NCBI GenBank assembly: GCA_018266555.1
Contig: JAFEAF010000019.1
Span: 124,001 to 188,000, forward strand
Origin: Bacteroidota bacterium
GTDB lineage: Bacteria; Bacteroidota; Bacteroidia; Chitinophagales; Chitinophagaceae
Direction of reading: 5' to 3'
DNA length: 64,000 nucleotides
This document shows positions 45,601 through 55,909 of this stretch, in pieces. Within the stretch, counting starts at the first letter, position 1. The number at the start of each line of letters is the position of its first letter. The notes below the pieces were generated by a model that worked only from the letters and a program-made list of their open reading frames with translations, was not told where the DNA came from and did no database searches. Made by a program: the position numbers and the translations under genes.

Positions 45601-47039
45601 TTAATTAATACCCTTGCTGTTTTTGGTTTATTATCCAATTGCCAGTTAAAATAATTTTTAGCATTGTTAAAGCAAATGTCCTGTATGATCTTTCCAACCC
45701 ATGCAATATCATTGGGTATTTCACCATTTTCGATTTCATTGCCAAACAGGTTACATAAAATTCTTCGGAAATATTCATGTCTCGGATAAGACAGAAAGCT
45801 CCTTGAATCGGTTAGCATTCCGACAAAACGGCTAAGCAAACTCATGTTTGAAAGCGCATTGAGATGTTTAGTCATTCCATCTTTTTGATCCAGGAACCAC
45901 CATGCAGAGCCCCATTGTATTTTTCCGGCAACCGAACCATCATTAAAATTTCCAATCATCGTTGCCATCAACTCATTATCAGCGGGATTCAGGTTATACA
46001 AAATCGTTTTAGCAAGTTTATTATTACTATCCAGTTTGTCTAAAAATTTCGCCAATGCTCTCCCTTGTGAAAAATCCCCGATAGAATCCCACCCGGTATC
46101 AGAACCTAAAGTATGCATCATGCGGGAATTGTTATTTCTCAAAGCGCCGATATGAAATTGCTGCACCCAGCCTTTTTCCCAATCCCATTCGGCAAAATGC
46201 ACGAGCATGGCAGATTTGAATTTACGTTGCTCCGCATCATTCAATTTTTTCCCGCCATGTATTTTATTAAATATACTGTCAATCTCAGATCCGGTAAAAT
46301 CTTCTGCATAAATTTCTTCTAACCCATGATCCGAAACACTGCAACCCATAGAAGCAAAAAAATCATGCCTGTTTTGCAACGCATATAAAAAATCATCAAA
46401 AGAGGAAACGGCAATGTTCGTAACTTTTTCCAACTGCATTAAATAAGATGCAAAGCGCACCGGGTCACTTACATTCATGGCATTATCAGGGCGAAATGCA
46501 GGTAAGATCGGGATTTCGAAACCATCTTCTTTTATTTTTTTGTGATACTCGAGCGAATCCACAGGATCATCTGTAGTGCAAACCAGGCTTACATACATTT
46601 TGCGAAGCAGATTGCGTACAGAGTACTCTTTTGTTTTTAATTTGGTATTACACGAATCATAAATTTTTTTAGCTGTATCCCCGTTCAGAATATTCTGGAT
46701 TCCAAAGTAACGCTTCAATTCCAGGTGGCTCCAATGATACAACGGGTTTCTCAATGTATAGGGAACGGTTTCTGCCCATTTTTTAAATTTCTCCCAATCA
46801 CTTTTATTGCCTGTGCAAAAAGCTTCCCCTACACCGTTGGTTCGCATAGCACGCCATTTATAATGATCCCCATAAAGCCAAACCTGTGTCAGGTTTCTAA
46901 ACTGATGATCATCTGATATCTGTTTCGGTGGCAGGTGGCAATGATAATCAATAATAGGAATGTTTCTGGCATAATCATGATACAACCGCAGTGCGGTCTT
47001 TGTATTCAGCAAAAAATTTTCGTCTATGAATTTTTTCAT
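45597..47039 (-). CDS. uxaC: Uronate isomerase (UxaC)
   Basis: 480 residues of the amidohydrolase-like fold. DYHCHLPPKQI at the N-terminus (metal ligands), then VCTTDDPVDSLEYH and the C-terminal LTDSRSFLSYPRHEYFRR. It isomerises galacturonate to tagaturonate and glucuronate to fructuronate. Second in order after UxaA and UxaB genes; overlaps kduD by four bases. Confidence 0.95.
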   Translation of the reverse strand: MKKFIDENFLLNTKTALRLYHDYARNIPIIDYHCHLPPKQISDDHQFRNLTQVWLYGDHYKWRAMRTNGVGEAFCTGNKSDWEKFKKWAETVPYTLRNPLYHWSHLELKRYFGIQNILNGDTAKKIYDSCNTKLKTKEYSVRNLLRKMYVSLVCTTDDPVDSLEYHKKIKEDGFEIPILPAFRPDNAMNVSDPVRFASYLMQLEKVTNIAVSSFDDFLYALQNRHDFFASMGCSVSDHGLEEIYAEDFTGSEIDSIFNKIHGGKKLNDAEQRKFKSAMLVHFAEWDWEKGWVQQFHIGALRNNNSRMMHTLGSDTGWDSIGDFSQGRALAKFLDKLDSNNKLAKTILYNLNPADNELMATMIGNFNDGSVAGKIQWGSAWWFLDQKDGMTKHLNALSNMSLLSRFVGMLTDSRSFLSYPRHEYFRRILCNLFGNEIENGEIPNDIAWVGKIIQDICFNNAKNYFNWQLDNKPKTARVLIK

Positions 47040-47055
47040 AATCCGCTTTTAACAA

Positions 47056-48696
47056 TTATAAACTTACTCCACGTCTCCATGGAATAAAATCATCCTGGTT
47101 CAACTGAACGGCTTTGGGTATCAGGTCACCTCCGGCAACTTTGATACAGTATTCCAATAACTCCTCGCCCATTTGTTCAATCGTTTTTTCTCCATCTATA
47201 ATAGGGCCTGTATTAATATCAATAATATCTCCCATTCTTCGCATCAATCCCGTATTGGTTGAAATTTTAATGACGGGGCAAATGGGATTTCCTGTGGGGG
47301 TTCCTAATCCGGTTGTAAATAGAATTAACGTGGCACCCGAAGCTGCTTTACCGGTTGTAGCTTCCACATCATTTCCGGGTGTACAAACAAGATTTAATCC
47401 GGGCCTGGTAGCCGGTTCTGTATAATCCAAAACATCCGTTACAGGCGAAGTACCCCCTTTTTTTGCAGCGCCATTACTTTTAATGGCATCCGTGATCAAT
47501 CCATCCCTGATATTCCCGGGTGATGGATTCATTTCAAATCCCGATCCCACTTTATGCGCTTCTTCATTATAAGTGGTCATCAGGCGAATGAATTTTTTTG
47601 CAGCCGCTTCGTCAATAGTCCGGTCAATCAATTGTTGTTCTGCTCCGCATAATTCAGGAAACTCGGCAAGTAAAACTTTTCCTCCTAATGCTACTAACAA
47701 ATCGGAACAATAACCAACGGCAGGGTTAGCGGAAATACCACTAAAGCCATCACTGCCCCCGCATTTTACACCGATAGTTAATTTATCTAATGAAGCGGGT
47801 TTTCTCTCCAGCTTATTTATTTCAATTAAGCCTAAAAATGTTTTGCGGATGGCTTCTGTTATTAATTGTTCTTCACTTTGGGATTTTTGTTGTTCAAAAA
47901 TATACAATGGCTTATCGAAAGCCGGGTTTCGTCGTTTTAAATCGTTTAAAAAATCCGGTACCTGCAAATGCTGGCAACCTAAACTCAGAACCGTTACTCC
48001 CGCCACATTAGGATGATCGGCATAAGCAGCTAACAACTTACTTAATATGGCAGCATCCTGCCGGGTTCCGCCACAGCCGCCATTGTGATTCAGAAATTTG
48101 ATCCCATCTACATTTTTAAAAATACGGTTGGTATTAATCAGCGTTTCTTTTATTTCAATATCAATAGCAGAAACATCTGCCCCGCTTTTGTATAATTCTA
48201 CTAACTGATGGGTCTTTTGTTTGTATTTATCAGTAACCGCATATCCTAATTCATTATGTAACGCTTCACGGATCACATCCAGATTTCTGTTTTCACAAAA
48301 AACTGTGGGCATAAATAACCAATAATTTGCTGTACCAACTCTGCCATCACTCCGGTGATACCCGTTAAAAGTCCTTTCAATAAATTTTGAAACGTCCGGA
48401 GCATGCCATTCATAATGATAAGGACGAAACTCATAAGGATCTGCAGCATGTTTCACATTTTCAGTGGTCATCAACCCGCCAGCAGGAATTGCATGTTGCG
48501 CTTTTCCCACCAATACTCCATACATGATCACTTTATCTCCTGTTTTCAACTCATGTGTAAAAAATTTATGCTTGGCAGGAATAGCATCCTGCAAAATATA
48601 CTCTTCCCCGTTGTAGGCTATCTTTTCGCCTTTGGCCAGGTTTCTCAAAGCCACCAAAACATTATCCTTCGGATGTACTTTCAAAACACGTTGCAT
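47056..48696 (-). CDS. uxaA: Altronate dehydratase (UxaA), fused full-length form
   Basis: 546 residues comprising the N-terminal SAF domain (about 1-100, LKVHPKDNVLVALRNLAKGE) and the large C-terminal domain with HNGGCGG near 205, KCGGSDGFSG near 315 and CTPGNDVEA near 435. It dehydrates altronate to KDG. Only two bases separate it from uxaB, so translation is likely coupled. Confidence 0.95.
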   Translation of the reverse strand: MQRVLKVHPKDNVLVALRNLAKGEKIAYNGEEYILQDAIPAKHKFFTHELKTGDKVIMYGVLVGKAQHAIPAGGLMTTENVKHAADPYEFRPYHYEWHAPDVSKFIERTFNGYHRSDGRVGTANYWLFMPTVFCENRNLDVIREALHNELGYAVTDKYKQKTHQLVELYKSGADVSAIDIEIKETLINTNRIFKNVDGIKFLNHNGGCGGTRQDAAILSKLLAAYADHPNVAGVTVLSLGCQHLQVPDFLNDLKRRNPAFDKPLYIFEQQKSQSEEQLITEAIRKTFLGLIEINKLERKPASLDKLTIGVKCGGSDGFSGISANPAVGYCSDLLVALGGKVLLAEFPELCGAEQQLIDRTIDEAAAKKFIRLMTTYNEEAHKVGSGFEMNPSPGNIRDGLITDAIKSNGAAKKGGTSPVTDVLDYTEPATRPGLNLVCTPGNDVEATTGKAASGATLILFTTGLGTPTGNPICPVIKISTNTGLMRRMGDIIDINTGPIIDGEKTIEQMGEELLEYCIKVAGGDLIPKAVQLNQDDFIPWRRGVSL

Positions 48697-48698
48697 AT

Positions 48699-50219
48699 TT
48701 ACACTTTTGTTTTTTGTAATTCCCTGAGGGTTGATAACACTCCATTGTCATTCAGGGAATTGATATAAAAAATCAACTTATTGGTAAACCCTTTCATGTT
48801 ACTAAGCCGTCCTTCCCAAAATTCAGAATCCGTAACCATGGCATTTACTACATCATCTATATTTTCCAATTTCCACTTTTCTGCAAAATATAAAGCATGA
48901 TCATCCTGTATTTTATATTTTTTTCCTTCCGATTCTCCAAAATACCTGCCGGCATCATCAGCCTTACATTTCATAAACAAGATAAAACCAGCAAACCCTA
49001 ATGTCATAAGTTCAGGGACTTCATTTGTTTTTTCATAATGCTGAATCAACAAAGGGACTGTCCGCATTTTCATCTTAGTTGAATATTGAACGGATATGCT
49101 AGACCAGTGGTGATCCAGGTATGGATTCCTGAAACGATCCATCACATTCGCAGCAAAGTTACAGGCATCATCGTATGAAATATTATTACTAACGATTGTT
49201 TTTGCTATTTCATGAATCATCAGGTTTTGAATAAATGTGCTAAATATACCATCTGAAATAGATTCTTTTACTGTATTGAAATGAGATAAATGCGCTAAAC
49301 CGCAGGCAAAAGAATGAGTGGCATTTAAGAGGCGCAATTTCAAGATTCTGAATTTTTCTATTTCAGGTTCAATCAAAACACCTTTATCTGCTTTGCTGAA
49401 AGATAAAATAGTTTTCACTTTCTTATTTCCCGTTTCTATGGCCCACAAACGAAATGATTCTGCCATGATCATCAGTTCATCATTATACCCAAATTGTTTT
49501 TCTATGGCAGTTTTATCTTTATCCTGTAACCGGCCCGGTACGATCCGATCTACCAGCGAATTACAAAAATGATTGGACTCCCGGAGCCAATGAATAAATT
49601 TTTCATCCAGGTGGTTTTTTGCAGTAAGTTCTATCAGGATAGTTCGAAGCCTGGAAGCATTATCAGGAATTAACTCTGTAGGAATGATCACCATTCCACT
49701 TTCTGCACTGCCATTAAATGCCTGATACCTTGCATGTAAAAAAGCGAGTAATTTTCCGGGATAAGAATGGGGAGGAGTTAAATGAATATCATCTTCTGTT
49801 AAAGTAATACCCACTTCAGTCGTATTGGAAATTATAATTTGCAGATTGGGATTATGAGCACAATGCATTACATCAACCCAGTTTTCCTGTGCAGCAATTA
49901 CTCGGCTGATAGAAGAATTGATAATTGTTTCTTCCTGTTTCACATCATTCTTTATTCCCCGCACACATAAAGTATATAAGGCATCCTGCTCATCAAATGC
50001 GTCAGAACTTCCGTTTCCGGTAGATTTTACCACTACAATTCGTCCATTAAATATGCCTTGCCGGTTTGCTTTATCTATAAAATAATCAGGTAATCCACGC
50101 AATAATACACCTGTGCCAAATTGTAAAACTTTTTCGGGTAAAGAAAATATTTTTTCATCCGGAATTACTAAGCCGGGCTGTGGTTTTATATGTTTAATGC
50201 TTTCTTTAGATAAAATCAT
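48699..50219 (-). CDS. uxaB: Tagaturonate reductase (UxaB)
   Basis: 506 residues, long-chain polyol dehydrogenase family. VLQFGTGVLLRGLPDYFIDKANR is the NAD-binding start, ISNTTEVGI follows, and the catalytic Lys region is RLLNATHSFACGLAHLS. It reduces tagaturonate to altronate in the galacturonate pathway. Tagaturonate rather than fructuronate is chosen because of length and the companion uxaA; a uxuB-like gene is not in the window. Confidence 0.93.
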   Translation of the reverse strand: MILSKESIKHIKPQPGLVIPDEKIFSLPEKVLQFGTGVLLRGLPDYFIDKANRQGIFNGRIVVVKSTGNGSSDAFDEQDALYTLCVRGIKNDVKQEETIINSSISRVIAAQENWVDVMHCAHNPNLQIIISNTTEVGITLTEDDIHLTPPHSYPGKLLAFLHARYQAFNGSAESGMVIIPTELIPDNASRLRTILIELTAKNHLDEKFIHWLRESNHFCNSLVDRIVPGRLQDKDKTAIEKQFGYNDELMIMAESFRLWAIETGNKKVKTILSFSKADKGVLIEPEIEKFRILKLRLLNATHSFACGLAHLSHFNTVKESISDGIFSTFIQNLMIHEIAKTIVSNNISYDDACNFAANVMDRFRNPYLDHHWSSISVQYSTKMKMRTVPLLIQHYEKTNEVPELMTLGFAGFILFMKCKADDAGRYFGESEGKKYKIQDDHALYFAEKWKLENIDDVVNAMVTDSEFWEGRLSNMKGFTNKLIFYINSLNDNGVLSTLRELQKTKV

Positions 50220-50251
50220 CTGTATTGTATTGCATTTGTTTTTTAAAGTAT

Positions 50252-51280
50252 TTAATTACCCTGTGGGTGCCATTTATTTTTAAACAACCAGTCCACTGAA
50301 ATATCATTTGCTTTTATATCTGCGGGCAACTGATTCGAAAACCATGTATAATCACCGCCTTCCCGGTGACAATTGTAATAATATACCCTTCTGCCCCAAT
50401 GAATGCTATTTGCTGTGGGTACTAAATAAATATCCTTGTCTGCCATGTTTTTTGAAAAGCTGCAATTAATAAGAAAGAATTGTGCATCCCGATGGTAGCG
50501 TCCCAGTTTAAATCCATTATAGCCATCAAAACTACAATGCATTAAAACCGTTTTTGAATCCGGATACTGTGATCCATCATGCCAGATACTGGCAGGGCCG
50601 GTATTTGCAAAAAATTTACAGTCTTCTGCCCAGGCCCATCCCCTTGGGCAATAAAAATCAACACCACCTTCCATGACACAATCTTTAAAATAAAACATTC
50701 CGCTGTCAACATTCCAGGGGCTTACCGTATCCCCGCCAAAAGCTTTAAAATGGCAATGAATTGCTTTCAGCCTGGTGGCCAGTATAGTTCTTAATGCCAT
50801 CTGGTGTCCATTGTCAGTGATTATATGTTTGTGAGATATAGAATCTAAAGGACATTCCACTTCTCTGCTTCCTTTCATTTCAAAACCATAATTATTTTCA
50901 ACAGTCAGGTTTTCCAATGTTATATCATTGCCATTTATATTCATCGTTGCCACGCCCCAATCATCAGGATGATTGCAGCGCCATTCATCTCTTGCAATAT
51001 TTTGTTTGATGATTGTGGCATCCCGATCTTCACCAGTAAGGGTGATATTATTTTTTTCAATGAAAATCTTTTCTGCATACAACCCTTTCTTTATAAAAAT
51101 CACTCTTGTGGGATCAGAATTGTCCGGAAGGCTATTGATGGCGGCCTGGATCGATATGAAATCCCCACTTCCTTTAATATCCACAACAATTCTTTTCCCC
51201 TGTGCGCATAGTTTTATATGCCCCAAGTTTATCATTCCTGATAAAACAATACAGATTATATGAATTGTTTTTTGCTTCAT
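50252..51280 (-). CDS. Divergent pectin-methylesterase-like protein (CE8)
   Basis: 342 residues with a signal peptide. The right-handed beta-helix fold of CE8 is recognisable: VDIKGSGDFISIQAAINSLP, KKGLYAEKIFI and LTGEDRDATII. The active-site blocks differ from the canonical forms: QMALRT for QAVALR, FGGDTV for GNQDTL, VDFYCPRG for VDFIFG, and LGRYHRD for LGRPW. The two acidic residues and the Arg could still be present. It is the last polymer-acting gene before the uronate genes, 14 bases after PL10. Either an esterase of altered specificity or a de-esterase-like binder. Confidence 0.75.
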   Translation of the reverse strand: MKQKTIHIICIVLSGMINLGHIKLCAQGKRIVVDIKGSGDFISIQAAINSLPDNSDPTRVIFIKKGLYAEKIFIEKNNITLTGEDRDATIIKQNIARDEWRCNHPDDWGVATMNINGNDITLENLTVENNYGFEMKGSREVECPLDSISHKHIITDNGHQMALRTILATRLKAIHCHFKAFGGDTVSPWNVDSGMFYFKDCVMEGGVDFYCPRGWAWAEDCKFFANTGPASIWHDGSQYPDSKTVLMHCSFDGYNGFKLGRYHRDAQFFLINCSFSKNMADKDIYLVPTANSIHWGRRVYYYNCHREGGDYTWFSNQLPADIKANDISVDWLFKNKWHPQGN

Positions 51281-51294
51281 AGATTTTTTCTTTC

Positions 51295-52311
51295 CTATTC
51301 AGGAAATTCTATTTCCAGTAATTTCCGGGGCCATGTTCCATACCAGGCATATCCATTTCTTCTTTCAGCTTCAATTTCCGATAATGACCATTTTATTGAT
51401 CCATCTCTGCCGGAGAAAAATGGTTTATTCGTTTCAATATCATAAAACCTTGCCCATACCCTTGAGTTTTTATCCCGTATCAGTACACGGTCTATACCAC
51501 CTGGTTTTGAAATGTCTTTAATATTATCATACCTGAAACCATTAATCCCGGATTTTTTAAGCCAATCCACTGCAGAGCTGATCGCAGATTTAATAGCATA
51601 AGAAGGGTTTTCTATTTTCATCAGGAATTCCACAATGCCAACACTTTCTTCACCACTGATAGAAATCAATTCATAGCTTCTTGCTTTGGCAGGTTTTAAG
51701 TTTGTTTTATCATATTGAGCACACCACGCTGTCAGTTTCCCATGTACCTCAATTTGAGTTTTAAGAATACATTGAATGCCCGCATCAATTGCTTTCACAG
51801 ATGGTGTAATAAGGGAAGTGTCTGCCATATCAAAACCATTGCTTCGGTGAATGACATCCCAAAGCACATTCATTGCATTAATCATGGCGTTGTCATTAAA
51901 AGTGATTTCACTTCTGTAAATACTTGAATCAGGATAAAACTGGGGCCAGCCACCATTTTTTTCCTGCATGATCAGTAAATAGTGAATTCCTTTTTCTGCT
52001 GCATCGAGGTAGCTCTTATTTCCTGTCGTTTTATGAGCTTTAATTAGGTAACGTATCTCTTTTGTAGTAGCTTTATTATCTATCGTTGCATCATTCCGGC
52101 TTTTTTCGTCAAGCAAATCCTCCTTCTCAGCATCTGTCAAATATTTGGTATAATCAATTTTTTGTCCGCCAATGTGTTTAGGCCAGCCTCCAATGCTTCG
52201 CTGATACAGGAGTATAACGTCTGCAATGCTGTCCTGTGCAAAAATATTTTCTGTAGCAAGGAAATTCATTGCAAAAAAAGAAAAACCAATTATCGGCTTT
52301 TTAAAAATCAT
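51295..52311 (-). CDS. pelA: Pectate lyase, PL10 family
   Basis: 338 residues with a signal peptide. Landmarks of PL10 (alpha/alpha toroid): GGWPKHIG, NDATIDNKATTKEI, QEKNGGWPQFYPD, ITFNDNAMINAMNVL, TAWCAQYD and RFYDIETNKPFFSGRDG with YAWYGTWP. It cleaves homogalacturonan by beta-elimination with calcium, releasing 4,5-unsaturated oligomers that feed GH105 and KduI/KduD. Overlaps the GH105 stop by four bases. Confidence 0.93.
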   Translation of the reverse strand: MIFKKPIIGFSFFAMNFLATENIFAQDSIADVILLYQRSIGGWPKHIGGQKIDYTKYLTDAEKEDLLDEKSRNDATIDNKATTKEIRYLIKAHKTTGNKSYLDAAEKGIHYLLIMQEKNGGWPQFYPDSSIYRSEITFNDNAMINAMNVLWDVIHRSNGFDMADTSLITPSVKAIDAGIQCILKTQIEVHGKLTAWCAQYDKTNLKPAKARSYELISISGEESVGIVEFLMKIENPSYAIKSAISSAVDWLKKSGINGFRYDNIKDISKPGGIDRVLIRDKNSRVWARFYDIETNKPFFSGRDGSIKWSLSEIEAERRNGYAWYGTWPRKLLEIEFPE

Positions 52312-54263
52312 TTTTTTCTTGTTTGATCAACTATCCAGTAAACCAAATCATCAGCAGCATGGTAATTTCCTATATCACCAGGTAATTTCCTGCCATCAAG
52401 GTATTCGTTATAAAACCAGGGATCCCCTGCGGCTAACACTTTTCCTTTTCCATAGCTGGCAATAGCCAGAATATTGTCCATGCCGTTTTTCAGTTCAATG
52501 GCAGCCGAATTCCCGTTTTTGAATTTATTCTGTTTTACAACAGAAACTGTAGTCAACTCTTTTATATAAACTTTAGAAGTATTTTTAAAAATTGTATTGC
52601 CGGCAGGAATCATTATAGTTCCCTGTTCAAAATGATTTCCTTCTACATGATTTTTACTGTTTTCATCAAAATGAATCCCGAATTTTTCGGCTAACCTATT
52701 GAAATGTTCAAATTCAGCATTTCCAAGATCATTGCCCATTAGTAATAAAACGCCTCCCTTTTTCACCCAATCAGTAATCACTTTAATATCTTTTGTTTCT
52801 ATATAATTTGGAAACATTGTTTCTTTATCTGTATCAGGATCTACTATGATATAAACCGTTGCATTTCTCAACTTATCAGCATCAGGAGCAACAGCCAGGG
52901 TATTTGTTTGTAGCCCATATTTATTGAATATATATCCAAACAAAGAATATCCACCATTATCCATTTCATCCCAGACATAATGCCAGTTGATTTCCGTTCC
53001 CGTAATATCCTTTTTTAATTCATGGTTGAAATAGTTATCCAATAAAACCGTTTCACCCTTTCCTTTACTTATGGTTTCCTGTAATTCCATTTCATTACAA
53101 GCCTGTAAAAAAGTGCCCATACCTTTTGGATCGTTAACCACTACCGGTTCACTCATATAGTAATCAAAACTTCCATCACGATAGGGTTTACCCCCAAGCC
53201 CAGAAACTTTCACTGTCCCGTATAAATTTTCCTGGTCGTTTTCAATTTTAATAAAATTGTTTACAAGACCATTGTATCCTTTTTCTGCAATTCTGATTTT
53301 AATACCCGGCAAATAACCCATCCTTACTCCCTTTGCAATGGCATAGACGAATTGTGATGAAGCCGAGCTTTCAAAATAATTTTTTTCTTTGCCCGGCCCA
53401 TTATAATTCAATACATCATACCATAAACCCGATATCTTATCCTGTTGCTTTTCCAGAGCAGTGACCAGGCGGTTCAAAATATTAATCAATGTTTTTCGCT
53501 TCGGATGACCGGCCGGGAAATAATCCAATATATCTACCAATGCACAGGCATACCAGCCCATTGCCCTGGCCCAAAAATTTGGAGAAAGCCCTGTTATTTT
53601 ATTGGCCCAATTTTCATTTTTAGATGCATCCCAGGCATGATATAATAAACCTGATTTAGGATCACGGCAATGTTTTTCTATTGATATGAATTGACCCGCA
53701 ATATCATTATATGCAGCACTATCATGCGAGAGCAGTACATATTCGGCATAAAACGGTTCAGCCATATATAATCCATCGAGCCACATTTGGTCCGGGTAAA
53801 TTTTTTTATGCCAAAAGCCACCTTCCATATTCCGGGGTTGTTTGCTCAATTGCTGCCGAAGTTGTGTAGCGGCAATCCAATATTTTTTTTCTCCCGTTAC
53901 CCTGTACAATAACAACAATATTCTTCCATTATTAATATTATCAAGATTGAAGTCTTCAAATTTGTATGTACGGATGCTGCCGGTACTATCCACAAAAAAA
54001 TCTATGCACTTCCGGATATACTGAAAATATTTCCCATCGCCTGTATAATACCAAAGTCCCTGCATACCTTTTAATATAACACCCATATCATAAGTCCATT
54101 TGGCTGGTTTATCATCAATAGCAAAAGAATCTTTCCAGGTACTCATGACTGTTGCTGCAATACCTTTTGCATAAAAAGATGGTGATGAACTGCTCTCTTT
54201 CCCCTGGGATAAAGCAGTATTTAAAAAAAGAATAACGGGTAATATGAAAAATAATTTTTTCAT
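52308..54263 (-). CDS. GH105 unsaturated rhamnogalacturonyl hydrolase with C-terminal DUF4350-like domain
   Basis: 651 residues with a signal peptide. Residues ~30-400 are a GH105 (YteR/YesR) barrel with the catalytic Asp in MWLDGLYMAEPFYA and NFWARAMGWYACALVDIL. Residues ~400-651 form a second domain (GKGETVLLDNYFNHE, WVKKGGVLLLMGNDLGNAEFEH, YGKGKVLAAGDPWFYNEY) of DUF4350/GATase-like type. It removes unsaturated galacturonyl residues in the periplasm. Overlaps PL10 by ATGA, and its own start overlaps the GH28 stop. Confidence 0.9.
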   Translation of the reverse strand: MKKLFFILPVILFLNTALSQGKESSSSPSFYAKGIAATVMSTWKDSFAIDDKPAKWTYDMGVILKGMQGLWYYTGDGKYFQYIRKCIDFFVDSTGSIRTYKFEDFNLDNINNGRILLLLYRVTGEKKYWIAATQLRQQLSKQPRNMEGGFWHKKIYPDQMWLDGLYMAEPFYAEYVLLSHDSAAYNDIAGQFISIEKHCRDPKSGLLYHAWDASKNENWANKITGLSPNFWARAMGWYACALVDILDYFPAGHPKRKTLINILNRLVTALEKQQDKISGLWYDVLNYNGPGKEKNYFESSASSQFVYAIAKGVRMGYLPGIKIRIAEKGYNGLVNNFIKIENDQENLYGTVKVSGLGGKPYRDGSFDYYMSEPVVVNDPKGMGTFLQACNEMELQETISKGKGETVLLDNYFNHELKKDITGTEINWHYVWDEMDNGGYSLFGYIFNKYGLQTNTLAVAPDADKLRNATVYIIVDPDTDKETMFPNYIETKDIKVITDWVKKGGVLLLMGNDLGNAEFEHFNRLAEKFGIHFDENSKNHVEGNHFEQGTIMIPAGNTIFKNTSKVYIKELTTVSVVKQNKFKNGNSAAIELKNGMDNILAIASYGKGKVLAAGDPWFYNEYLDGRKLPGDIGNYHAADDLVYWIVDQTRKK

Positions 54264-55909
54264 TCAGAAATCAAACTTTTTTCAGTGGCACCGGAACTAA
54301 ATACTGCTTTTTGTCTTGCATTTAATGTTTCAGTATGTAGCAAACGAATATTGCCGCTTTTTTCACCGCTGATTTTCAAGAACAAGGTTGCCCTGTTCTT
54401 AAAACCAATCTTATCCAAAGAAACATCTTTGCTATTGTGAATATTTATAACTGGGTTCGTATTATCAGTTATAAGTTTTATATTCTTTAAATGTAAACCT
54501 GTTGCTTCCGTACAATTCATGCCTTCCTTTGATTGAAGAACTAAATTTTCCAAATACACCTCCTTCACATTCATTTCGGGAAGTCCCCGAACAAAAATGG
54601 CTGTTTCTGCCCCATCGCAAACAACATTGCTTATATGAAAATCTTTGAATTGTGGTGTAGCTTCTGTTACAGGCATCATTTCTACGAGGGGGGGATCTCT
54701 ATTTTCACCAGTTAAAGACATGGGGTCCTGAGCCATATAATACATATCAAAAAGTATGGCTTGCCCGGCAATATCTTTCATCGTGATGTTTGTAACATAA
54801 ATCTTCTCTGCAATTCCGCCACGCCCTCTAGTAGTTTTAAACCGAAGCCCTACATCAGTGCCCATGAATGTACAATCAGAAACATAAATATCCCGGGCGC
54901 CTCCGCTCATCTCGCTTCCGATTACAAATCCCCCGTGTGCATGATAAACAGTGCAGTGACGGATAATTACATTCTCCGTGGGCTTCCCTCGTTTTCTTCC
55001 GGATTCATCTCTTCCTGATTTTATACAAATTCCATCATCACCTACATCAAATGTGCTATTTTCTATCAAAACGTTTTTACAACTTTCAATATCTATCCCA
55101 TCTCCATTTTGTGCATACCATGGATTCTTGGCATAAATATTTGTTACCCTAAGGTCTTCGCACATCAATGGATGTAAACACCATGCCGGTGAATTCTGAA
55201 AAGTGACATCTTCGAGAAGAACTTTCTTGCAATTTTCGAATACCAGTAAATTTGGGCGAAGAAAATCTTTTATAGAATCGTAGAATGCCATTGTTTTTTC
55301 CGGGCTGATGACTCCAGGGTTTTTGAGCGTAGCGCCTTTTAAAGATTGGTCTGAAGGATACCATGTTTTTTTGTCCGCACTCAAAACACCGCCTGAAGCA
55401 ATTAATTTTTTCCATTGCGTTTCATTCAATTTGTCTTTTTTTACCATTCGCCAGGCATCCCCATTTCCATCAATGATTCCATGGCCTGTAATGGCAATGT
55501 TCACCACATTTTTTGCAGATATTGGAGATTGATTTCTCATTTGGGGCAAACCTTCCCAGTTACCCTGAACCAATGGATATTCATTCAAATCTTTTGTGAA
55601 TTGCAACACAGCATTTCTAGCTAAGTGGAGATTGACATTACTACTTAAAACAAGAGGGCCAGTCACCCAAATGCCTTCGGGAATCAGCACTACACCACCA
55701 CCTTCGTGATTACAGGCAGCAATGGCTTCATTAATAGATTTAGTGTTCATGGTAATTCCATCTGCAACGGCCCCGTAAGAAACGATATTGAAAGTATCTT
55801 TTTTAAATTCAGTTGAGCTTATTTTAAACGCAGGTTGGGAACAGGCCATTTCCTGAAATAATGCTACTAAAAAAAAAGCACTGGAGGCTATTCGAAAAAA
55901 GGCTGTCAT
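54260..55909 (-). CDS. GH28 polygalacturonase
   Basis: 549 residues with a signal peptide. Beta-helix GH28 with all catalytic blocks: NGDGIDIESC, VGDDGICIKSG, HGGFVIGSEMSGG and LRFKTTRGRGG. It hydrolyses alpha-1,4 galacturonan. It is the first gene of the tightly coupled GH28-GH105-PL10-CE8-uxa run, preceded by a 390-base gap that holds an operator-like palindrome. Confidence 0.93.
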   Translation of the reverse strand: MTAFFRIASSAFFLVALFQEMACSQPAFKISSTEFKKDTFNIVSYGAVADGITMNTKSINEAIAACNHEGGGVVLIPEGIWVTGPLVLSSNVNLHLARNAVLQFTKDLNEYPLVQGNWEGLPQMRNQSPISAKNVVNIAITGHGIIDGNGDAWRMVKKDKLNETQWKKLIASGGVLSADKKTWYPSDQSLKGATLKNPGVISPEKTMAFYDSIKDFLRPNLLVFENCKKVLLEDVTFQNSPAWCLHPLMCEDLRVTNIYAKNPWYAQNGDGIDIESCKNVLIENSTFDVGDDGICIKSGRDESGRKRGKPTENVIIRHCTVYHAHGGFVIGSEMSGGARDIYVSDCTFMGTDVGLRFKTTRGRGGIAEKIYVTNITMKDIAGQAILFDMYYMAQDPMSLTGENRDPPLVEMMPVTEATPQFKDFHISNVVCDGAETAIFVRGLPEMNVKEVYLENLVLQSKEGMNCTEATGLHLKNIKLITDNTNPVINIHNSKDVSLDKIGFKNRATLFLKISGEKSGNIRLLHTETLNARQKAVFSSGATEKSLISE

